Positions 42,821-50,835 of a stretch of DNA of 64,000 nt are shown in pieces (position 1 is the first letter of the stretch; each line of letters opens with the position of its first letter). The notes below the pieces were generated by a model. The model did not search any database and was not told where the DNA came from. It saw only the letters and a program-made list of their open reading frames with translations. The stretch lies in assembly GCA_963772165.1 (NCBI GenBank), contig CAVYWA010000005.1:124001-188000 (forward strand), written 5' to 3'. This DNA is from JAGVPT01 sp963772165. Lineage in GTDB: Bacteria > Bacteroidota > Ignavibacteria > UBA10030 > UBA8401. A program made the translations under genes and the position numbers.

Positions 42821-42905
42821 CCTCGATCCCAACGTCTCGCTGGGATCGAATTCACTCGTTTCAAAACTCTCCCGCTGCCGCGGGACAGGTTGTTTGGGAG
42901 CGTAT
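42821..42905. repeat. Bipartite palindromic repeat, copy 4 (variant)
   Basis: Order is reversed compared with copy 1: CGATCCCA/TGGGATCG with ACGTCTCGC loop at 42824-42848, then CTCGTTTCAAAACTC, insert CCGCTGCCGCGGGACAGG and TTGTTTGGGAGCG (42856-42902). It closely parallels the copy at 45659-45736. Confidence 0.65.
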
Positions 42906-42924
42906 GGCTGAGGTAGCTACTGTC

Positions 42925-43041
42925 ATCTCGTTTCCAAACTCCGTTTGAGAACGCTGCACACAGCACTTGTTCACTCTCGTATTATGGTGAAGCGGAGCTT
43001 CTATTGCATTGCGTTCCCAACGGGACGTTGGGAACGAGATA
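42925..43041. repeat. Bipartite palindromic repeat, copy 5
   Basis: ATCTCGTTTCCAAAC-TCC-GTTTGAGAACG at 42925-42953, a linker of about 58 bases containing AAGCGGAGCTTCTATTGCA, then CGTTCCCAAC-GGGAC-GTTGGGAACGAGAT at 43012-43040. The two outer ends (ATCTCGTT and AACGAGAT) are themselves inverted. Confidence 0.85.
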
Positions 43042-43152
43042 ATCTGTCTTTTTTTAAAAATGTAATCAGCGAACACGATGAAAGAGAGGAAGTAGTAATC
43101 AGACAATAAGCCTAGACGACGATTGAAGTAACAATCATTGTCCACAGATCAT
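43039..43152. repeat. Decayed copy of the downstream lipoprotein gene's 3' end
   Basis: About 114 bases, starting ATAATCTGTCTTTTTTT and ending ATCATTGTCCACAGAT, match 43236-43350 at very roughly 80% with several indels. On the minus strand the end still reads FHRVR-stop against IHRVH-stop of the gene, but an internal shift breaks the frame. With the repeat copy it forms a tandem unit of ~200 bases. Confidence 0.75.
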
Positions 43153-43238
43153 CTCGTTCCCAAACTCTGTTTGGGAACGTACCATTGAAGCAGAGCTTCG
43201 TCCCTGTCCGTTCTCAGCGGGACGTTGGGAACGAGATA
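43151..43238. repeat. Bipartite palindromic repeat, copy 6
   Basis: ATCTCGTTCCCAAAC-TCT-GTTTGGGAACG at 43151-43179, linker with AAGCAGAGCTTCGTCCCTG, then CGTTCTCAGC-GGGAC-GTTGGGAACGAGAT ending near 43237. Nearly identical arms to copy 5, and followed by the same TAATCTGTCTTTTT. Confidence 0.85.
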
Positions 43239-43263
43239 ATCTGTCTTTTTTAGATAAATGTAT

Positions 43264-44241
43264 TCAATGAACACGATGAATGAGAGGTAGTAGTAATCCG
43301 ATGACAAGCCCTAGACAAACAACCGAAGTAACGATCATTGTCCACAGATTGACCATTCTCGATTCCGCACTCATAATAACGTCAAAGTACCGATTTGATC
43401 GACCTTCCCAGAAAACCTGGTTCCCTTCGATTTTTTTCGAGTTCGAAGTGAGGAGAATACCCGGCATAGAGACTTCGTTCTTATAGGAAACATCCAATTC
43501 AGCCTCTCGTTCGAGCTCTTTCGTTATATTCGCGAAGATCGTATCCATCGCTCCCCGTAATTTTTCCACCGGGCGTGGACGAAGAGTTTTCTCGACGACC
43601 CTGGCAATATCATCCGGCTTGGCATTCAAGTCTTTGAGAAATTCTTTGGTCAGCGCCTCTTTCTGATCAGCGAAGACCGAAGGGGGAAGCGCGGGATCGT
43701 TGAGATCTCTTGCCCTGGCTTGTAACCGCTCGATAAATTCATCGGAGATATTGCGGAACCAAAATTCGTCGAGCCGCTTGCTAAGGAGACTGTCCTTGTC
43801 TTCCTTGATGAGACCGATCTCCGTAGGAGTAAAGAAGCTGTCGATCGGCTCATGCCGATAGATGCTGAACGACGGGAGCGTTTCAGTATACGTGTAATAC
43901 GTGAAAAACCATCGAAAGTGTTTTTCGACACGGCATGAAATCTGGAGTTTGGCAGAGTCTCTTCCCCGAGAGAGTTCGGCCATGAGTTCATCGCTGTTGG
44001 TATACGTTTTCTTTGCAGTGGTCGTAAAGTCCTTCTCTGCTCCGTGTTTTATTCCTATGCTCCAGGAGCTGTCGAAAACGTACGGGAGACGGAGATTGCG
44101 GATGCCGAGAGAATCTCCGTTGCACACAATTGTTCGCTCAAATGACCCGTCCGGATGAATCGTTGTTTTTATTGTATAGTCATTGCAGCCGCCTGACAGC
44201 AACATGACCAAGAAAATAATGGATTTTGTTGTCCGACTCAT
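43264..44241 (-). CDS. Lipoprotein with C-terminal membrane anchor, partner of anti-sigma factor
   Basis: 325 residues. Signal peptide with lipobox LLSGGCNDY (Cys ~19). Then a beta-rich start (YTIKTTIHPDGSFERTIVC) of the kind seen in lipoproteins that begin with a DGS repeat. Residues ~150-240 are helical and charged (RLQARARDLNDPALPPSVF, RVVEKTLRPRPVEKL). The last ~25 residues are a membrane helix (MIVTSVVCLGLVIGLLLPL) ending IHRVH. It overlaps the anti-sigma gene by 4 bases. No family is recognised. Anchored at both ends in the inner membrane or tethered between membranes, it could be a sensor for the sigma/anti-sigma pair; that is inference. Confidence 0.7.
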   Translation of the reverse strand: MSRTTKSIIFLVMLLSGGCNDYTIKTTIHPDGSFERTIVCNGDSLGIRNLRLPYVFDSSWSIGIKHGAEKDFTTTAKKTYTNSDELMAELSRGRDSAKLQISCRVEKHFRWFFTYYTYTETLPSFSIYRHEPIDSFFTPTEIGLIKEDKDSLLSKRLDEFWFRNISDEFIERLQARARDLNDPALPPSVFADQKEALTKEFLKDLNAKPDDIARVVEKTLRPRPVEKLRGAMDTIFANITKELEREAELDVSYKNEVSMPGILLTSNSKKIEGNQVFWEGRSNRYFDVIMSAESRMVNLWTMIVTSVVCLGLVIGLLLPLIHRVH

Positions 44242-44993
44242 GGTATTTTCCTTTCCTGGGGAATAAGATCGTTCAACTCACGAATCAGTGCCATCCGTTC
44301 CTTTAGAAGGGCGTCGAGTTCTTTTGCATCCTTCTTCTTCGTTAAAAGTTTCCAGAGCTGGGGATGTGCGGCGCGGAACTCTGGAGGAAGTTTCGGAGCG
44401 ATCGATTGGAGTTCGTTGTACAACAAGATAAAATCTTCTATCGATTTCTTGTTGATCATCACCCAATTGCCCGAAACTTCGAAAAATGATTTCTTGCCCG
44501 TCGCGAATCGCGAAAGGTCAGATACCACTCCCCGTGCATCGTTCTGTGTCAGAAACGGGGTAGGGAAGTCTGACTGCACTAGAGAAGACGTCGTCATCGA
44601 AGTTTCAAGGCCTTTGATATGAACATAACCGGAGGTATACTCGACCGAAAAGGAGACACACACGAATGTTAGAACGGATACGATGGCAAACCGGACGCGA
44701 GGAAGGCCGAGCCGTAGAACGATCACATTGTAGACGCTCGTCGTTGTCTTCCGTGATCTTCCCCGTTCAATTTCGCCGATGACGGCATCTGCCATCGCAA
44801 CGGGGTTCGTGGAATTTGGAGTTCTATTCTTGAGACGCGTCAAAACTTCTTGCGTTCGCTCGACCTCAAGATATCTTGCGGCACAAGCTTGGCACGTTGT
44901 TAGATGATGTTGGAATTCCCTCCATTCGCCCGGTCCAAGCTCATCCTCGTGGAGATACATTATTTTTTTGAATGTTTTGCAGTTCATCGGCAT
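44238..44993 (-). CDS. Anti-sigma factor with zf-HC2 domain
   Basis: About 251 residues starting at ATG 44993, one base after the sigma stop. The N-terminal ZAS/zf-HC2 motif is CKTFKKIMYLHEDELGPGE followed by FQHHLTTCQACAARYLEVE, with the His-x3-Cys-x2-Cys zinc site. One membrane helix (VRFAIVSVLTFVCVSFSV) crosses near residue 130. The ~120-residue outer part ends in a helical region rich in Lys and Leu (WKLLTKKKDAKELDALLKE). Such proteins hold their ECF sigma factor inactive until an envelope signal releases it. The operon with a dedicated lipoprotein is unusual. Confidence 0.85.
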   Translation of the reverse strand: MPMNCKTFKKIMYLHEDELGPGEWREFQHHLTTCQACAARYLEVERTQEVLTRLKNRTPNSTNPVAMADAVIGEIERGRSRKTTTSVYNVIVLRLGLPRVRFAIVSVLTFVCVSFSVEYTSGYVHIKGLETSMTTSSLVQSDFPTPFLTQNDARGVVSDLSRFATGKKSFFEVSGNWVMINKKSIEDFILLYNELQSIAPKLPPEFRAAHPQLWKLLTKKKDAKELDALLKERMALIRELNDLIPQERKIP

Positions 44994-44994
44994 C

Positions 44995-45486
44995 TCAATC
45001 TGAAATGAAAGGTATAAGTCGTTCACGGAGGAATTTCCGGGCATAAACCAGGTTTACTTTCACCGAGTTTTCTGAGAGCCGGAGGATTTCACTCACCTCG
45101 CGCACAGTGAGTCCTTGAAGGTCTCGGAGCACGAAAATAATTCTCTGTTTCGGCGGCAGTTTATCGGTCAGCATTTCGATCACGCTTGCAAGCTCTTTAT
45201 TGCTGTAAAGCCGTTCTGGATTGTGTTCAACGGCTACGCTCGCTAGGAGCGATGGATCGACTGCGTCAAGCGCGGCTGTTCCTCTTTTCTTCCGAGTTCG
45301 CAGTTTGTCATAGCACAAATGGGCGACGATTGAATACATCCACGTCGTAAATTTCATCTCACGATTATAGCGGGAGAGGCTGCTCCAAATGCGGATAAAC
45401 GATTCCTGGACAACGTCCTTCGCTTCTTCTTCATCACACAGTATTCTGAAGGCGACCGAAAAGGCATATCCTTGATATTCTTCCAC
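44995..45486 (-). CDS. ECF sigma factor (sigma-70 family)
   Basis: At least 163 residues. Region 2 has YAFSVAFRILCDEEEAKDVVQESFIRIW in pieces and FTTWMYSIVAHLCYDKLR (-10 recognition). Region 4 has LPPKQRIIFVLRDLQGLTVREVSEIL and ENSVKVNLVYARKFLRE (-35 recognition). The first standard start is GTG 45486. However, the same frame upstream to ~45558 reads LAETLDRCISGDLSAFRPL, which is the expected N-terminus of region 2. No ATG, GTG or TTG lies in that stretch before the stop at 45570, so a CTG start (45558) or a small sequence defect is possible. It heads the sigma/anti-sigma/lipoprotein operon. Confidence 0.9.
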   Translation of the reverse strand: MEEYQGYAFSVAFRILCDEEEAKDVVQESFIRIWSSLSRYNREMKFTTWMYSIVAHLCYDKLRTRKKRGTAALDAVDPSLLASVAVEHNPERLYSNKELASVIEMLTDKLPPKQRIIFVLRDLQGLTVREVSEILRLSENSVKVNLVYARKFLRERLIPFISD

Positions 45487-45658
45487 GAGAGGCCGAAAAG
45501 CCGAGAGATCACCGCTTATGCAGCGATCGAGGGTTTCAGCTAATTTTTGAAGTACCAGGTCCGTCGATTACTCCCTGAGTTTGAATGTCATCTACGACAT
45601 CCTTTACCGCTGACAATGATACGTTTGATTTTGTGAAAGGTTAAATGCCTTAATTACC

Positions 45659-45736
45659 TCGTCCGGAGTCTCGCTGGGAGCGAATTCATCTCGTTCCGGA
45701 TTGTCCACTGCTGTGGGACAATTGTTTGGGAACGCA
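45659..45736. repeat. Bipartite palindromic repeat, copy 7 (variant, degraded)
   Basis: CCTCGTCCGGAGTCTCGCTGG, GAGCGAATTCATCTCGTTCC, then GTCCACTGCTGTGGGACAA and TTGTTTGGGAACG. Same order and insert as the copy at 42821-42905, from which it differs at many positions. Confidence 0.6.
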
Positions 45737-46100
45737 GACACATCAATTTTTTAGCCGTATTATGCGGATGGATTCTTGCATAATATCATAGACGATGATA
45801 TGGGAACTTCACTCCAATGAGAATGCGAATCAGATGAAAACAGTAGAAGACCATATGGAGGTCGCCCTATGTTAAGTCGAGTGTTCTTCAACCTTATGCC
45901 GGAGCTACTGAGCGTTCGAGAAATTCGCAATGTCTTCACTAAATTCCAAGTGCATTTCAGTGAGATTGGCTATCGATAACTCGAGCACCGCTTCGCATCA
46001 GGGTTCAGATCTTCATCCGGGCTGTAAGCATGATAAAGCATACAAACGCATAGTCAAATATACCTTTTTTTGTACGACAATTCATAAATGAGTGGTGTTC

Positions 46101-46131
46101 ATCTCGCTTCCATCGTCCCATTGGGGGCGAG
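46101..46131. repeat. Palindromic repeat remnant, copy 8
   Basis: ATCTCGCTTCCATCGTCCCA followed by TTGGGGGCGAG: a single arm with the CTCG...CGAG ends of the family and a decayed core. Confidence 0.45.
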
Positions 46132-46243
46132 AAGGCATCGTAGCCAGAAGAAGAATTCAGACCGGACTCAATTCATTTTCTCCTTTTTTCATCGTATTAT
46201 ACATACACTTCTTTGAATTTCTTAATGTATTTTTATTATTAGA

Positions 46244-46435
46244 ATGGACATTCACCAGAGAGCAAATCTTATTTCAGCTCTGATTATTGCCGTCAGTTTG
46301 GCGATTACGGCTGCTTTGTATGTCTTCTTCAAAATCTTCTTTCTTTTTATTATCTTTGTGCCGCCGGTCATTTATCATTTTCTGAAGAAAAGAAGCAACG
46401 GCGACAATCCATTTGATGGCTCTAACGATGTCTAG
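46244..46435 (+). CDS. Small two-helix membrane protein
   Basis: A 63-residue protein, not recognised. It begins DIHQRANLISALIIAVSLAI and continues with two hydrophobic segments (ALIIAVSLAITAALYVFF and FFLFIIFVPPVIYHFL) and a polar tail (KKRSNGDNPFDGSNDV). Its stop overlaps the likely start of the mutase gene by 8 bases, which supports real translation. It might assist the mutase or simply share its transcript. Confidence 0.6.
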   Translation: MDIHQRANLISALIIAVSLAITAALYVFFKIFFLFIIFVPPVIYHFLKKRSNGDNPFDGSNDV

Positions 46436-48005
46436 AGAGAAACCACGGCAGTTTAAAACAGATTCCGGAATCGAAATTCGTCAACAGTACGTTCCCACGG
46501 ATTTTGATTATCGCGAGAGGCTCGGAAATGCGGGGGAATTTCCGTTCACGCGCGGAGTTCATCCGGCGATGTATCGGTCGAAACTCTGGACCATGCGCCA
46601 GTATGCCGGCTTCGGAACGGCGAAGCAATCGAACGAGCGTTACAAATACTTGCTCGCGAACGGGACGACAGGCTTATCGGTGGCATTCGATCTTCCAACC
46701 CAAATGGGGTACGACTCCGACCATGTGTTGGCAGAAGGTGAGGTTGGGAAAGTGGGCGTGGCAATCGATACGCTTGACGATGTCGAAATTCTTTTCGACG
46801 GTATAGCGCTTCAGGATATTACGACATCGATGACGATCAACGCGACAGCGGGGATCTTGCTGTGCATGTATATCGCGCTGGCAAAGAAGCAGAAGGCAGA
46901 CCTGCAAACGCTCTCGGGCACCATCCAGAATGATATATTGAAAGAATACATTGCGCGCGGGACATACATTTATCCGCCGCAGCAATCGATGAGGCTTGTG
47001 ACCGATATTTTTTCATGGTGCAGCGAGAATGTTCCAAGATGGAATACGATATCAATCAGCGGCTATCACATTCGGGAAGCCGGTTCGACTGCGGTTCAGG
47101 AAATTGCGTTCACCCTGGCAAATGCCCGTGAATATGTTTCTGCGGCCGTCAAAGCGGGGTTGTCTGTCGATCGGTTCGCGCCACGGCTTTCCTTTTTTTT
47201 CAATGCTCATAATAATTTTTTAGAAGAAGTGGCAAAGTTCCGTGCGGCTCGACGTCTGTGGGCTTCGATTATGAAGAATGAATTTGGTGCGACAAACCCC
47301 GATGCGATGAAGCTTCGGTTTCATGCTCAGACAGGGGGCTCGACGCTTACCGCCCAGCAGATCGACAATAACGTTCCACGAACGACGATGCAGGCGCTGG
47401 CTGCCGTTCTCGGCGGATGTCAATCCTTGCATGTGAACGGCAAAGACGAAGCCCTTGCGCTTCCCACGGAAGAGACCGCGCGGCTTGCGTTGCGGACGCA
47501 GCAAATCATTGCGTTTGAATCAGGAGTTACCGAAACCGTCGACCCGCTTGCCGGATCGTATTTTGTTGAATCGCTTACCGATGAAACCGAAAAACGGGCG
47601 AGGGAATATCTCCGGAAGATCGATGCGCTTGGCGGCGCAGTCAAAGCGATCGAAGCGCATTACTATCAATCCGAAATTGCAGACAGTGCTTACAAATACC
47701 AAAAAGCGATTGATGAAAAGGAAAAGACCATTGTCGGCGTGAACGCATTCCAGGTGGAAGAGGAAGTGTCGCAGGAATTGCTGCAGGTGGACGAGTCCAT
47801 TCGAACTGGACAGACTCAGCAATTGAAGGCCATAAAAAAATTGCGACATGGACATGCGGTAGAAAACAGTCTCCGCGATTTGCATGCGGCCGCAAAGGGG
47901 ACGGACAATGTCATTCCTCATATCTTGCAGGCTGTAGAAGCGTATGCAACAATCGGTGAAATATCTGACGTGCTGAGGGAAGTGTGGGGGGAATATAAAA
48001 GTTAA
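46428..48005 (+). CDS. Methylmalonyl-CoA mutase large (catalytic) subunit
   Basis: About 525 residues; the catalytic TIM-barrel of an adenosylcobalamin-dependent acyl-CoA mutase without the C-terminal B12-binding domain. LWTMRQYAGFGTAKQSNERY keeps the Tyr of RQYAG, and YIYPPQQSMRLV keeps the Arg that binds the substrate carboxylate. Both point to methylmalonyl-CoA rather than isobutyryl-CoA. SVAFDLPTQMGYDSD, GTIQNDILKEYIARGTY, ISGYHIREAGST and LSFFFNAHNN are family hallmarks. The B12-binding small subunit is not adjacent. ATG 46428 is preferred; ATG 46416 is possible. The need for cobalamin links it to the uptake genes at 11-15 kb. Confidence 0.93.
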   Translation: MSREKPRQFKTDSGIEIRQQYVPTDFDYRERLGNAGEFPFTRGVHPAMYRSKLWTMRQYAGFGTAKQSNERYKYLLANGTTGLSVAFDLPTQMGYDSDHVLAEGEVGKVGVAIDTLDDVEILFDGIALQDITTSMTINATAGILLCMYIALAKKQKADLQTLSGTIQNDILKEYIARGTYIYPPQQSMRLVTDIFSWCSENVPRWNTISISGYHIREAGSTAVQEIAFTLANAREYVSAAVKAGLSVDRFAPRLSFFFNAHNNFLEEVAKFRAARRLWASIMKNEFGATNPDAMKLRFHAQTGGSTLTAQQIDNNVPRTTMQALAAVLGGCQSLHVNGKDEALALPTEETARLALRTQQIIAFESGVTETVDPLAGSYFVESLTDETEKRAREYLRKIDALGGAVKAIEAHYYQSEIADSAYKYQKAIDEKEKTIVGVNAFQVEEEVSQELLQVDESIRTGQTQQLKAIKKLRHGHAVENSLRDLHAAAKGTDNVIPHILQAVEAYATIGEISDVLREVWGEYKS

Positions 48006-48116
48006 AAGTGAGAAGGTAAAAGTGAAAAGTAAGAATTAAGAAGTTGCAATCTACACCCTTAGACCTAATAGCTAAAACCAAAACCTAAAGCATAAGAAAT
48101 AACAGCCAACAGCATC

Positions 48117-48932
48117 ATGTTATCTAAATCAAAACTCCAGTATTTGAAGAATCTCACGCAGAAGAAGCATCGGGAAAGGGACGGAGTTTTTCTTGTTGAA
48201 GGATGGCGAAGTGTTGAAGAGGTGTGTGCAGCATTAAGTGAGATAGAGATTCTTGTGTATACAAAAGAGGTGAAGGAGAATCAGCACTCCGCCTCTGTGC
48301 TTCTTTCGGCGGGAAAGAAATCAAAGGAACTGCACGAAGTGTCTCCCAGGGAGTTTGCCCTCATTGCCGATACCGTTTCGGCACAGGGGATTGCTGCTGT
48401 CGTAAAAAAACTTTCGATCAGCCTCGATGCCGAGATCAGAAAATTATTGGCGTTGGATCGCGCTTTTGTTGTTGCGCTCGATCAGGTTGCCGATCCGGGA
48501 AACCTTGGCGCCATTATCCGTACGAGCGATTGGTTCGGCGTTGACGCAATTCTCCTCAGCAAAAATTGCGTCGAACTCTACAACCCGAAAGTTATTCGCT
48601 CGACAGTCGGGTCTATTTTCCACCTCCCTGTGCTTGAATGCTCCGATGCCGCGGAGCCGTTCACGGACATGCTTGGAGGGATGCAAAAAAGCGGATTCAT
48701 AATATTCGGCGCGGAAGTGTCAGGGAATATCGATATCCGCACAAATGTTTGGCCGAAAAAATCCGTCCTTGTCATTGGAAATGAGGCACGGGGAATTTCT
48801 TCGGAGATTGCAAAGATGCTTGACAAGCGTATTGCGATCCCAAGATTTGGTAAATCAGAATCGCTAAATGCCGGCGTTGCTGCGGCTGTGTTCTTGTCCC
48901 ACCATGCATTTCAACAAAAGAGCGAGAAATAA
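48117..48932 (+). CDS. SpoU/TrmH family RNA 2'-O-methyltransferase
   Basis: A 271-residue SPOUT enzyme that methylates ribose in rRNA or tRNA. The N-terminal substrate-binding part has YLKNLTQKKHRERDGVFLVE. The knotted C-terminal domain has the three motifs DPGNLGAIIRTSDWFG (~128), SVLVIGNEARGIS and IPRFGKSESLNAGVAAAVFL. Target nucleoside is not predictable. The 110-base gap before it is A-rich with near-repeats such as AAAAGTGA/AAGGTAAAAGTGA and holds no gene. Confidence 0.92.
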   Translation: MLSKSKLQYLKNLTQKKHRERDGVFLVEGWRSVEEVCAALSEIEILVYTKEVKENQHSASVLLSAGKKSKELHEVSPREFALIADTVSAQGIAAVVKKLSISLDAEIRKLLALDRAFVVALDQVADPGNLGAIIRTSDWFGVDAILLSKNCVELYNPKVIRSTVGSIFHLPVLECSDAAEPFTDMLGGMQKSGFIIFGAEVSGNIDIRTNVWPKKSVLVIGNEARGISSEIAKMLDKRIAIPRFGKSESLNAGVAAAVFLSHHAFQQKSEK

Positions 48933-48947
48933 TTCTTCTGTAACGAT

Positions 48948-49859
48948 ATGATCACAGACATTCCCGGATTTTTGGTTGGGCATTATACAGACTGCGATGC
49001 ATTGACCGGCTGCACGGTTATTCTCTGCCCTCCAAAAACAATCGCGAGCTGCGAAGTACGAGGAAGCGCCCCCGGCTCTCGGGAGGTTGCATTACTCGCA
49101 CCGGAAAAGCAGATGCAGGAAGTCCATGCGATTCTTCTCACTGGCGGGAGCGCTTTTGGCCTCGGAGCGGCCAACGGCGTGATGAAGTTTTTGGCCGAAC
49201 ATAAAATAGGCTACCAAACGCCGTGGGCGCTTGTCCCTATCGTTCCATCGGCGGTGATTTTCGATCTGAACGTCGGCAATGCTACGATTTTTCCGACACA
49301 AGACGATGGCTATCAAGCATGCACAAATGCTTCCGTGAAAGTTGAGCAGGGGAATGTTGGAGCGGGAACGGGTGCGACGGTCGGCAAATGGCATGGTTTG
49401 GACTCTGCAATGAAGGGAGGGGTCGGTACTTTTTCCGTAAAAATCGGTGAAGTTATTGTCGGCGCACTGGCCGTTGTGAACGCTGTCGGCGATGTCGTCG
49501 GACGGGAGGGAAATATTCTTGCCGGCGCACAACAAAAAGGGAAATTTTTTGGCAGCGGGAGCAGGCTGAACAGCTTGCAGAACGAAGGCATGCTCTTGCG
49601 CAACATCAACACGACGCTGGTGGTTGTTGCAACAAATGCACATTTAAGCAAAGTGGATTGTTATCGCGTAGCTCAGCGTGCTCACGACGGGATGGCGCGT
49701 GCGATCGTTCCTTCCCACACGACGTTTGACGGCGATACAACCTTTGCGCTGAGCGCCGGAAAAATTTCGGCACCTGTCGATCTTGTAGCCGAGATGGGTG
49801 CAGAGGCGGCCGCGGAATCAATTCGCGCTGCCGTCAAAACCTCGACGCCCATTTTTTAA
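48948..49859 (+). CDS. P1 (DmpA/S58) family self-cleaving peptidase
   Basis: 303 residues of the L-aminopeptidase D-Ala-esterase/beta-aminopeptidase family, Ntn-type hydrolases activated by internal self-cleavage. ITDIPGFLVGHYTD and CEVRGSAPGSREVALLAPEK form the N-terminal part. LLTGGSAFGLGAANGVMKFL lines the active site. The likely cleavage and nucleophile site is NTTLVVVATNA (~residue 220), with Thr in place of the Ser of DmpA. The substrate may be D-amino-acid or beta peptides; no direct evidence. A good promoter follows for the next gene. Confidence 0.88.
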   Translation: MITDIPGFLVGHYTDCDALTGCTVILCPPKTIASCEVRGSAPGSREVALLAPEKQMQEVHAILLTGGSAFGLGAANGVMKFLAEHKIGYQTPWALVPIVPSAVIFDLNVGNATIFPTQDDGYQACTNASVKVEQGNVGAGTGATVGKWHGLDSAMKGGVGTFSVKIGEVIVGALAVVNAVGDVVGREGNILAGAQQKGKFFGSGSRLNSLQNEGMLLRNINTTLVVVATNAHLSKVDCYRVAQRAHDGMARAIVPSHTTFDGDTTFALSAGKISAPVDLVAEMGAEAAAESIRAAVKTSTPIF

Positions 49860-49870
49860 TCCTGTTCTGT

Positions 49871-49899
49871 TTGAAGTCTAGCGGAATTCTTTTTATATT
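49871..49899 (+). promoter_or_regulatory. Sigma-70 type promoter
   Basis: TTGAAG at 49871-49876, 17-base spacer, TATATT at 49894-49899. The coding start at 49920 lies only 21 bases on, giving a very short leader of about 14 bases. Confidence 0.65.
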
Positions 49900-49919
49900 C
49901 ACGTTGGCTAACAAATCCC

Positions 49920-50831
49920 ATGAAAGTATTTCTGACCGGCGCAACTGGATATGTAGGGCGGCAGGTTGTGCGCGACCTGGTGAAAGCTGGCTATGCCGTC
50001 GTGGCACTGGTTCGCAAAGGGTCTGAGCCAAAACTTCCGGAAGGAATTGCCGGAAGTATTACGGTGGTCAATGGAGACATCCAGAAGCCGGAATCATACC
50101 GAGATGCACTGCAATCGTGCGACGCAATTATTAATCTTCCAGGATTGCTGCGCGAATTTCCGAACAAAGGAATAACGTTTGAAGGGGTTCATTTTCTCGG
50201 CACGAAGCTTCTCGTCGATGAGGCTCAAAAGATAGGGACGCCGCGGTTCATCCAAATGAGCGCGCTTGGCGTTCGGCAGGGGGCGAGGCCAAAATATCAG
50301 GAGACGAAGTTTCGGGCGGAGGAATATCTAAAGGCAAACGGATTGCGATGGACAATATTTCGTCCATCGCTGATGTTTGGTAACGAAAAAGAGGGCTTTG
50401 CAAATTTTATGAGCGTCCTGCAAGGCCTTTTAGAGATGGCGCCATTTATTGTTCCCGTTCTCGGCGACGGGAAGTATCGCTTTCAGCCAATCGCACTTCA
50501 GAATGTTTCGGAGGGATTTGTTAAAGCGCTCGCGAACGACGGGTCTGTGGGAAAAACGTACGAAGTCGCCGGACCGGATCGTTACACATATAATGAATTG
50601 CTTGATATGGTCGCGTATGTTGTCGAAAAGCATAAGATCAAAATTCATCAACCGATGGTTTTGATGAAGATGATGGCATCGATGTTCGGCGGGTTCAAAT
50701 TTTTTCCCGTTTCCCGGGACCAGATTACCATGCTTGAAGAAGAGAACATCTCGGACCGCTGGAAAGAGTTTTTTGATGATTTCGCTATTGCTCCATTCCG
50801 GATAGTAGAGAATATCCACAAAGGATTTTAG
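49920..50831 (+). CDS. NAD(P)-binding protein, complex I NDUFA9-like SDR
   Basis: A 303-residue atypical short-chain dehydrogenase. KVFLTGATGYVGRQVVRDLV is the GxxGxxG dinucleotide site, followed by ALVRKGSE, NLPGLLREFPNKGITFEGVH and YQETKFRAEEYLKANGLRWT, where YxxxK is replaced by a non-catalytic variant. FRPSLMFGNEKEGFANFM is typical of the NDUFA9/NAD-dependent epimerase-like group. Bacterial members are of unknown function and may bind quinone or nucleotide. The gene likely heads a transcript with the next two genes. Confidence 0.85.
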   Translation: MKVFLTGATGYVGRQVVRDLVKAGYAVVALVRKGSEPKLPEGIAGSITVVNGDIQKPESYRDALQSCDAIINLPGLLREFPNKGITFEGVHFLGTKLLVDEAQKIGTPRFIQMSALGVRQGARPKYQETKFRAEEYLKANGLRWTIFRPSLMFGNEKEGFANFMSVLQGLLEMAPFIVPVLGDGKYRFQPIALQNVSEGFVKALANDGSVGKTYEVAGPDRYTYNELLDMVAYVVEKHKIKIHQPMVLMKMMASMFGGFKFFPVSRDQITMLEEENISDRWKEFFDDFAIAPFRIVENIHKGF

Positions 50832-50835
50832 GGCC

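Larger units (their letters stand above)
42464..43263. other. 800-base repeat-rich region without genes
   Basis: Holds four copies of the bipartite palindromic repeat, a partial copy of the comEC 3' end, and a decayed partial copy of the 3' end of the lipoprotein gene at 43264. No intact gene is supported; open frames here run across repeats and are not coding. Confidence 0.75.
45571..46243. other. Intergenic region with degraded repeats
   Basis: About 670 bases. Holds palindromic repeat copies at 45659-45736 and 46101-46131. A 36-codon open frame (ATG 45869 to TAA 45979, MLSRVFFNLM...EIGYR) is preceded by GGAGG but has no recognised homolog. No promoter for the sigma factor was identified with confidence. 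Confidence 0.5.

Noticed and set aside
42590..43238. Possible CRISPR array from repeated GTTCCCAA-type units
   Set aside because: Units are self-complementary hairpin pairs with unequal spacing, they vary in length and order, the segments between are themselves duplicated gene ends, and no cas gene is nearby.
46092..46283. 63-codon open frame upstream of the small membrane protein
   Set aside because: It runs through a palindromic repeat remnant and overlaps the better-supported gene at 46244 in another frame.
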